Source: DATATB01 sp036268995 | GTDB taxonomy: Bacteria > Planctomycetota > Planctomycetia > Pirellulales > PNKZ01 | Direction: 5' to 3' | Assembly (NCBI GenBank): GCA_036268995.1 | Contig: DATATB010000127.1 | Coordinates: 17,589-81,588, forward strand | Length of the DNA stretch: 64,000 nucleotides | In this document: positions 58,619 to 64,000 of the stretch, piece by piece | Layout: every line of letters starts with the position of its first letter | Numbering within the stretch: the first letter of the stretch is position 1 | Position numbers and translations under genes: made by a program | Notes under the pieces: model-generated | Told to the model about the DNA's origin: nothing | The model's input: only the letters and a program-made list of their open reading frames with translations | Databases searched by the model: none

Positions 58619-58696
58619 TTAACCACGGATCACACTGATAACACGGATACGAATTCAATTCCTTTATCCGTGCCCATCCGTGAAATCCGTGGTTAA
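58619..58696. repeat. Dispersed inverted repeat (family E) of the AACCACGGAT type
   Basis: TTAACCACGGAT (58619-58630) and ATCCGTGGTTAA (58685-58696) bound inner ACACGGATACG and TATCCGTG units. Such CCACGGAT repeats occur widely in planctomycete intergenic DNA. It lies between convergent genes. Confidence 0.75.
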
Positions 58697-58713
58697 TCTC
58701 TTTTCTTCTTGGT

Positions 58714-59442
58714 CTACTTGGTCGAAGTCGAATCTGCTTTGCTCGGCGGGCCTAAGGTGAGGGCGGCCTCGATGCTGGCGGCCACGCGCTCGGCCAGGGC
58801 TTGCGAGCCCTCGGGCGTGAAATGCACGTTGGCCGGGATCTGAATGCCGCCGAGCTGCGGTTCGGCGAAGATGTAGAGATCGTCGATGGCGATGTGGTGG
58901 TCCTGCATGATGTTTTTGGCGGCCGCGTTATAGCCCAGCACGTTGGCATTCCGCCGCTCGGGCGTGAGGTTGGCGTTGGGCACCGGCGTGGTCGAAGCCC
59001 ACAGCAGCCGAGCGCCGGTCTGCTCGAGCCGCTCGACCAACTGTTCCAGGTTCTTTCGATACTGCGGCAGCGGCACCTGGTTGCCGGCTTCCGAGTGCTT
59101 GATGTCGTGCAGCCCCCAGTTGAAATGAATCACGTCCCACTTACTGTTGCCCAGCCACGAATCGATCTTCGCGACGCCGGTGCGCGTGTCGCCGCCATTG
59201 GCGGGAATGCGGTGTACGTTGGCCCGACCGGCCAGCAGCTTGCGCACCGGCAGCGTGTAGCCGATCGAGATCGAATCGCCGATGAGCAACACTCGCGGCA
59301 GCTTGGGATCGTCCTCGATCGGGAGCAGCGCCTCGTTGACGGCTCGCGCGCGAGCCGGCTTGCCGGCCGACTGCTGCGCCGCAGCGAGCATCGAGAGCCC
59401 CAAAAGAATTGTCAAACCAACCGCTGAAATCCGAAGAGGCAT
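58714..59442 (-). CDS. Secreted SGNH-fold hydrolase
   Basis: 242 residues from the ATG at 59442, with GGAG ribosome site. Signal peptide (LRISAVGLTILLGLSMLAAA). SGNH blocks: VLLIGDSISIGYTLPV (Ser in block I), IPANGGDTRTG, WDVIHFNWGLHDIKHS, and IPANVHFTPEGSQALA (His near the end). It resembles esterases that remove acetyl groups from sugars. It follows another SGNH-like gene by 61 bases. Esterase activity inferred. Confidence 0.88.
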   Translation of the reverse strand: MPLRISAVGLTILLGLSMLAAAQQSAGKPARARAVNEALLPIEDDPKLPRVLLIGDSISIGYTLPVRKLLAGRANVHRIPANGGDTRTGVAKIDSWLGNSKWDVIHFNWGLHDIKHSEAGNQVPLPQYRKNLEQLVERLEQTGARLLWASTTPVPNANLTPERRNANVLGYNAAAKNIMQDHHIAIDDLYIFAEPQLGGIQIPANVHFTPEGSQALAERVAASIEAALTLGPPSKADSTSTK

Positions 59443-59503
59443 GCGCGAGGCTCCTGCACTGGAAAGCTGTCGAAGATCGGGCCCGCTGCCCAGAATATCC
59501 GAT

Positions 59504-60673
59504 TCACTTGCCGGCTGCCACAAACCAGCTTCGCGCGTCTGCATCGGTCTTGAAAAACTTCAACAGTTGCTCGGCCACCTTGCGCCGTCCGGAATCCGAG
59601 GGATGCGTGCCGTCGGCCCCCAGATCCTCGGGCTGCCAGGAGAGGCCGTCGCTCTTGCGCGATTGAATGCCATCGGCCCAAAGATACGGACCCCAGAGCA
59701 GCAGCGGCGCGTTCAAAGTGCCGCGGGTCTCCTCCCAATTCAGCGACTGATCGCCCTTGAGCTGACGATCGATCAGCCAGCGGACGGCAAACGCGCTCTC
59801 GTACGCATACGGCTCGGGGTTCAGCGCCGTGCGGGCGTTGCCGGCGTAAATGCGGCTGGAGAGATACGCGATCCGCAGGTTCGGATAATGCTCCATCGCC
59901 GAGTGCAGCACCTTGACCAGGTCGTTCTCCAGTTGATGGGCGTGGGCCGGGAAGTCGCCGAAACGCGCCGGCTGGCCAATGGCCTGCTTGATCCACGCCA
60001 CTTGCACCTGCGCGGGCGTGGTGCCGGCCTGACGCAAGCGCTCATCCGCGACGCCCCAGGGACGCGCGTCCACCTCGGCCCATTGCGGCGCGGTCTGCCC
60101 GCCTTGGGCTCCGTCGACAATCACCAGTCGCGGCGATTTGGCCGGGTCGGCATCGGCCATCTGCTTGAATACCGAGAACTCCTGCGTGGTATTCGACATG
60201 CCAATCGACAGCAGCGCGATTTTGCCTTGCGGATCCGAAAAGCCCTGGGCGTTGACCGGATGGATCAGCCGCGTTTCCTGCTGGGCCGCCTCGGCCAGCG
60301 CGGGCGGCGGCGTGTTGCGGCCATCGCCGTACAGCCCGCCGGTCTCGCCCTTGTACTTTTCCTGCCCCAACTCCGTAAGCGGCACCAGACCGGTCGAAGT
60401 TCGCGGCTCGGGCGGCGGACCGGCCTTTTGCGAATCTTGCGACTGGCCAGCCGCGACCTTGCCCGGGCCTTGGCCTTTGGCCATCGCCTGCTTGGCCCGC
60501 TCGTAATACGCCTGGTCCTCCTCACCGAGTTTTTCGCCCTGCTGCACCCTAGCGTGCAAAGCCCTCGCCCGATGCCAATCGATCGGGCTATCGTCAGCCG
60601 CCCATGCAGCGCTCAGCAGGGCAATAAATGCCAGGGCCACCAGGTTCAAGCGCAAAGTTGCAACCGCGGCCAT
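59504..60673 (-). CDS. Secreted SGNH-like hydrolase
   Basis: 389 residues from the ATG at 60673, with GAGGAGGCG ribosome site. Signal peptide (LNLVALAFIALLSAAWA). N-terminal helical/low-complexity part with HARVQQGEKLGEEDQAYYERAKQAMAKG. The catalytic-like part starts KIALLSIGMSNTTQEFSVF (Ser after SIGMSN) and ends EDLGADGTHPSDSGRRKVAEQLLKFF, the Asp-His block of SGNH enzymes. Substrate unknown. Codirectional with the second SGNH gene and with the Amt-like gene. Confidence 0.75.
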   Translation of the reverse strand: MAAVATLRLNLVALAFIALLSAAWAADDSPIDWHRARALHARVQQGEKLGEEDQAYYERAKQAMAKGQGPGKVAAGQSQDSQKAGPPPEPRTSTGLVPLTELGQEKYKGETGGLYGDGRNTPPPALAEAAQQETRLIHPVNAQGFSDPQGKIALLSIGMSNTTQEFSVFKQMADADPAKSPRLVIVDGAQGGQTAPQWAEVDARPWGVADERLRQAGTTPAQVQVAWIKQAIGQPARFGDFPAHAHQLENDLVKVLHSAMEHYPNLRIAYLSSRIYAGNARTALNPEPYAYESAFAVRWLIDRQLKGDQSLNWEETRGTLNAPLLLWGPYLWADGIQSRKSDGLSWQPEDLGADGTHPSDSGRRKVAEQLLKFFKTDADARSWFVAAGK

Positions 60674-60768
60674 CTCGTCGCCTCCTCGAAATCCGTGAGC
60701 CGGAACTGACATATTAAACCCGGCAGGCGGCGAAGGGTTTTGCGGCGCATCGGCCGAATCCTTGGATT

Positions 60769-62298
60769 CTAGAGCGGCTGCTGGCCACTGGCATCGGCAG
60801 CCCTGGGCACGGCCGGCTCGACGACGGCGGCAACCCGAACCGGTACAAACCAATTGCTAACTTTGAAAAATGCGAAGGCCAGACCGAAGCCGACAATCGC
60901 CACCACCGCCGCGCCGAGCAACTGCACCACGAGCTGCGATGGATCCCCATAGAACAAGCCGCGAACGCCATCGTTGCCGTATTTTGCCACGTATGCATCG
61001 CGGACCACTCCGTTGAAACCGTGGCCGCCGGTGCCATTGGCGAAGCAACCCACGGCGAGCAGTCCCCAGATTCCGCTAGCGCCAAACACCGAAATCGCGC
61101 CAGCCTCGACTCCTATGCTCTTGCGCTCCAGAAGCGATACGCTCGACATGAATACGATGCCGGCGACGCCACCGATGATCACAGCCGCGGCAAAACTGAC
61201 ATAGGCACAGGCGCCGCTAATAGCAACGAGTCCGGAAAGCGCCCCGCAACCAACCATCACGGGACTCGGCGTTCGGCGCCGGGCAAGCGGCCAGAGTAGC
61301 ACCAGACTGCCCGCGCTGATGATGGCGGTTTTTGCATTTAGGATGGCCGGGCCGGCGATTTCGAGAAAGAGCAGGGGAACTAGCAGGATCGCCAAACCGG
61401 CAGTTAGCAGGGGAATGCCCCGTCGGGACACCTTCCGCAGGTGCCGGCCGCTGGGGCCGACAACCCGGCGACCGGCCAGCGCGATCATCCCACCGAGGCC
61501 ATATACCACACCCGACCCCGCAAAGTCGACGAAGCCATGCCCCAAGCCCCAATTGCCACCGGCCTGGGCCAGCCAGCCGCCGCCCCAGGTCCAATTGGCA
61601 ATCAGGGCAAACGGCAACGCAACCCACAACCCATAGCAGCAGAAGTTTCGCCAACTCCAGCATTCCGCCATCGACCAAATCGGAATGGTTGCTGCCGTCT
61701 CGAAGGACACCAGCATCAGCCAAAACAATGAGAGCAGAGCGGCATTGTCGAAAGCATGCGGAAAAAAACCGGTGGTTCCCAGTAAGCCGTACTTGAACTC
61801 ACCTACCGCGGCGGGATTGGCACCGAGACCCACGCCATGGTTGAGAATTTCGAGGCCCGGCCCCAGCGGGCTATACCAGCCAGGCGGCACAGGGCCGTTG
61901 AACCAATTGCCCCAGCCAAACGCGAAGCCGTAGGCCCAAAACGAAACGCACGCCAGCGGGAAAATCGCCAGGCACATCATCGAATTGTGCAATCCGCGCT
62001 TCGTGCGCGACAACCCACCAACGACCAGGGTGATCCCAACGCTCCAAGACAGGATGTTCTCCCAGGACCGGGACGCAGGCCAAATCGTGTCGGAAGTCGC
62101 TCGGGCCACGGCCTCGTACACTTTCTTGCTATCTCCACTCGGAGCGTCAGGCCACGCTGTCGTATTCGCGTCGTTGAAATAGTCTGGCGGTGCCAGAACC
62201 CTGCCCTCCGCGGCGGGTGCCGGGCCTACCGGCTGGCCCGTCGTGGCATCGTCGCCGGCCAAACATGCGAGCATCACCAGCAGGTACGGGGCAGGCAT
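60769..62298 (-). CDS. Amt-like membrane protein lacking the twin histidines
   Basis: 509 residues from the ATG at 62298; the longer frame to 62526 reads antisense-like sequence. Signal peptide, then about 11 helices. The WGGGWLA and DFAGSGVV blocks and FGASGIWGLLAVG place it in the ammonium transporter family. The two pore histidines of AmtB (168 and 318) would correspond by eye to Tyr266 and Ser408. The Phe-gate region also differs (LFWLMLVS). It may therefore transport something else or act as a sensor. It is 95 bases upstream of an SGNH gene and 65 bases after the FAD oxidoreductase gene. Confidence 0.8.
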   Translation of the reverse strand: MPAPYLLVMLACLAGDDATTGQPVGPAPAAEGRVLAPPDYFNDANTTAWPDAPSGDSKKVYEAVARATSDTIWPASRSWENILSWSVGITLVVGGLSRTKRGLHNSMMCLAIFPLACVSFWAYGFAFGWGNWFNGPVPPGWYSPLGPGLEILNHGVGLGANPAAVGEFKYGLLGTTGFFPHAFDNAALLSLFWLMLVSFETAATIPIWSMAECWSWRNFCCYGLWVALPFALIANWTWGGGWLAQAGGNWGLGHGFVDFAGSGVVYGLGGMIALAGRRVVGPSGRHLRKVSRRGIPLLTAGLAILLVPLLFLEIAGPAILNAKTAIISAGSLVLLWPLARRRTPSPVMVGCGALSGLVAISGACAYVSFAAAVIIGGVAGIVFMSSVSLLERKSIGVEAGAISVFGASGIWGLLAVGCFANGTGGHGFNGVVRDAYVAKYGNDGVRGLFYGDPSQLVVQLLGAAVVAIVGFGLAFAFFKVSNWFVPVRVAAVVEPAVPRAADASGQQPL

Positions 62299-62363
62299 GT
62301 GACGCCTCCTCAAGTCGTACGACTCGTCGAAACCTTTGCCGCGACGCGTGCTCGTCGATCGTC

Positions 62364-64000
62364 TTAGCCCGTCGGCCCGTAACAGCGGACTTCGAATACT
62401 CGCGCCAGCTTGTCGCCGTTGGTGGCGGTGATGGTGAGACGCAGGGCTTGGGCTTCGATGGGCGAGGCGAGCGCGTGGCGGACGAGGCGCTGGTGATTGC
62501 CGCGAACTTCGGCCAGCGGAAGCCATTTGCCGGTTTTGCCGGCGCGATAGGCGAGCGTGTAATCGCGGACGGTTTCCGGCTGGGCGGCGCGGATGATGCC
62601 CTTGTTGATGCCGTCCTGCGAAGTGAGCGTCAGCTCGCGGACAAAGCCGGAATCGAACGTGAGCTGCACGAGGTCCAGCTTTTGCGGCTCGTCCCAGGCC
62701 AGCTCGAGCCAGGCCCCGTCGCCGGTTAGTTCGGTGCTCCAGCGGTGCGTCGCGCCGCCGGGAATATCGCGCACCTGGCCGTCGATCACGGCCACGGCCG
62801 GCGTCCCGTCGTCTTCGGCCGACGCGCTGACTTTGGCCAGCCGGGCCAGGTTCTGTGGGTCGGTGTTCTTAAGTCCCGCGATCGACTGATCGTCGGCCAG
62901 CAGCATTTGCTGCAAGCGCGCCAGTCGTTGCTTGTCCTGGTAGAGAGCGCGCGGATCGACCTTGTCGCGAGTGCATAGCGCGGCCGCCGTGCCGGAGGCC
63001 TGGCCGATGACGGCGCAGGTGGCCATCACGCGGCTGGAGGTGAAGGCCGCATGGCTGGCGCTGATATTGCGGCCGGCCATCATCAAATTGCCGATGTTGC
63101 GGCTATAGAGCGAACGTAGCGGGATGTTGTAGATGGGCGTTTTGACTTGCACGCAAGGCGGCAGATCGGCGCGATCGAAGCCACCGGGCGGATGATCGTC
63201 CATCGGCCAGCCGCCGATGGCCACCGCGTCCTCGAAGTCGCCGTTGACGCCCATCAGGTCGAACTGCGTGAGCACGTGGTCGCCCAGCAGCCGCCGGCTT
63301 TCGCGTTTGCCGGGCAGCATGCCGACCCAATCCAGGGCCCAGTTGGCGCTGGTGGGATGGTCGCCGCTGTTTTTGATGTAATCCCACACTCCGAGCACGA
63401 TAGACAGCAGCTCGAAGCGAATTCGCTGGTTGTCGGAGATCGTGTTCAACTGCCCGCCCCACTCGATCCACCAGTAGCCGTACTCCCAATTGCGGGTCGG
63501 CCGTTTGAGCAGATCTTTTTTGCTGACCTTGCGGGCCCATTTGGGCGGCGTAAAAGGCATCGGCCGATCGTGCTTGCGCGAGGTGAACAGAATGCTGCTG
63601 CCCATCGTCTCCTTGTCGGGCGTGACCGGCGCCAGCGGCTCGCCATAATCGCTGCGGGCTTCGCGGCCGTAGCGCATGTCGGCGCCGGCTTCGAGGCCCA
63701 AGCGGCTGTCGCCCGTGGCGTCGAGATAGATCTTGGAGCGGATCGAATACACGTGCTCGGTCTTGTCGCTACGGGCCAGCACGCGCTGGATGCGATGGCC
63801 CTCGACGTCGGCGCCGAACACGGCCGTATCCAAGAGCAACGTGATATTCGGCTCGCTGACGACCTTGTCGTACAACAGCAGATCCCACATTTCCCAGCAG
63901 CGCTGCGGATTGTTCACGGCGTCGTCGAGGCGGAACTCTTCGATCAACCCACTCTCGCGCCAGCCGGGCCGCCCCTTGTGGCAACTGGCGCCGACGATGT
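62364..64000 (-). CDS. FAD-dependent oxidoreductase, N-terminus beyond window edge
   Basis: At least 545 residues; the reading frame is open to the right edge (IVGASCHKGRPGWRES before the first in-frame TTG), so the N-terminal FAD GxGxxG motif lies outside. Visible are KIYLDATGDSRLGLEAGADMRYGREARSDYG, PLRSLYSRNIGNLMMAGRNISASHAAFTSSRVMATCAVIGQASGTAAALC, the C-terminal part of FAD_oxidored proteins. A final beta-sandwich domain (LTFDSGFVRELTLTS and EAQALRLTITATNG) resembles a carbohydrate-binding module. This type is common beside sulfatases and glycosidases in planctomycetes. Substrate unknown. Confidence 0.82.
   Translation of the reverse strand, partial: IVGASCHKGRPGWRESGLIEEFRLDDAVNNPQRCWEMWDLLLYDKVVSEPNITLLLDTAVFGADVEGHRIQRVLARSDKTEHVYSIRSKIYLDATGDSRLGLEAGADMRYGREARSDYGEPLAPVTPDKETMGSSILFTSRKHDRPMPFTPPKWARKVSKKDLLKRPTRNWEYGYWWIEWGGQLNTISDNQRIRFELLSIVLGVWDYIKNSGDHPTSANWALDWVGMLPGKRESRRLLGDHVLTQFDLMGVNGDFEDAVAIGGWPMDDHPPGGFDRADLPPCVQVKTPIYNIPLRSLYSRNIGNLMMAGRNISASHAAFTSSRVMATCAVIGQASGTAAALCTRDKVDPRALYQDKQRLARLQQMLLADDQSIAGLKNTDPQNLARLAKVSASAEDDGTPAVAVIDGQVRDIPGGATHRWSTELTGDGAWLELAWDEPQKLDLVQLTFDSGFVRELTLTSQDGINKGIIRAAQPETVRDYTLAYRAGKTGKWLPLAEVRGNHQRLVRHALASPIEAQALRLTITATNGDKLARVFEVRCYGPTG

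Noticed and set aside
1..64000. tRNA, rRNA, CRISPR or transposase genes
   Set aside because: No cloverleaf with a GGTTCGAATC-type arm, no evenly spaced repeat array and no DDE/tyrosine recombinase frame was seen in intergenic regions.

Overview
The window is GC-rich, gene-dense bacterial chromosome and almost certainly comes from a Planctomycetota genome, most likely of the Pirellulales/Planctomycetia type. The evidence is a co-occurrence of families typical of that phylum: DUF1549/DUF1553 with DUF1501, a CxPxR sulfatase, DUF1570, several large Ser/Thr kinases with membrane segments, a J-like/SUMF1 fusion protein beside a divergent Hsp70, PQQ-type propellers, and dispersed palindromic repeats in many intergenic gaps. 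I saw no tRNA, rRNA, CRISPR array, integrase or transposase.

Layout. 1-2.3 kb: a secreted beta-helix protein (cut by the left edge) divergent from a GntR-LacI regulator, with a promoter and an 18-bp palindrome between them. 2.3-6.6 kb: DUF1570 protein, a secreted HEAT/STN-like protein coupled to a PpiC isomerase, and an EF-hand protein. 7-11 kb: a transmembrane Ser/Thr kinase and two small secreted proteins. 11-16 kb: an adaptor plus RND efflux operon with three 11-bp direct repeats upstream. 16.6-22 kb: an O/P-type porin, a small monooxygenase, an FKBP isomerase and trpE. 22.3-24 kb: mcsA-mcsB (protein arginine phosphorylation). 24-29.4 kb: lipoprotein, coiled-coil protein, then FHA protein - kinase - membrane protein - ECF sigma factor in tight succession. 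29.4-34.9 kb: a toxin-antitoxin pair translationally coupled to a sulfatase, a SUKH protein, a PQQ propeller and a LarA-like protein. 35-40 kb: J-like/SUMF1 protein and Hsp70 homologue. 40-45 kb: radical SAM, Tat-exported phosphoesterase, rhomboid and a coiled-coil protein. 45.3-47.7 kb: ECF sigma, anti-sigma and PDZ protein. 48-52.5 kb: complete pstS-pstC-pstA-pstB-phoU. 53-58.6 kb: the DUF1549/1553-DUF1501 pair, a membrane protein, a secreted VOC protein and an unknown gene. 58.7-64 kb: FAD oxidoreductase (cut by the right edge), a divergent Amt-like transporter and two SGNH hydrolases, all on the minus strand.

The genes suggest a cell that degrades or senses polysaccharides (beta-helix protein, sulfatase, SGNH hydrolases, sugar-sensing repressor) and invests heavily in envelope signalling (two Ser/Thr kinases, FHA protein, two ECF sigma factors) and protein quality control (PpiC, FKBP, Hsp70, McsAB). 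Housekeeping content is limited to trpE and the phosphate uptake operon.

Most notable signals: the operator/promoter arrangement in front of the beta-helix gene; the toxin-antitoxin-sulfatase overlap chain; the Amt homologue without its twin histidines; the J-like/SUMF1 plus Hsp70 pair; the FHA-kinase-sigma cassette with a palindromic element embedded in the FHA coding sequence; and the 11-bp-period repeats ahead of the efflux operon. All functional calls are from reading the sequence; no database search was run.
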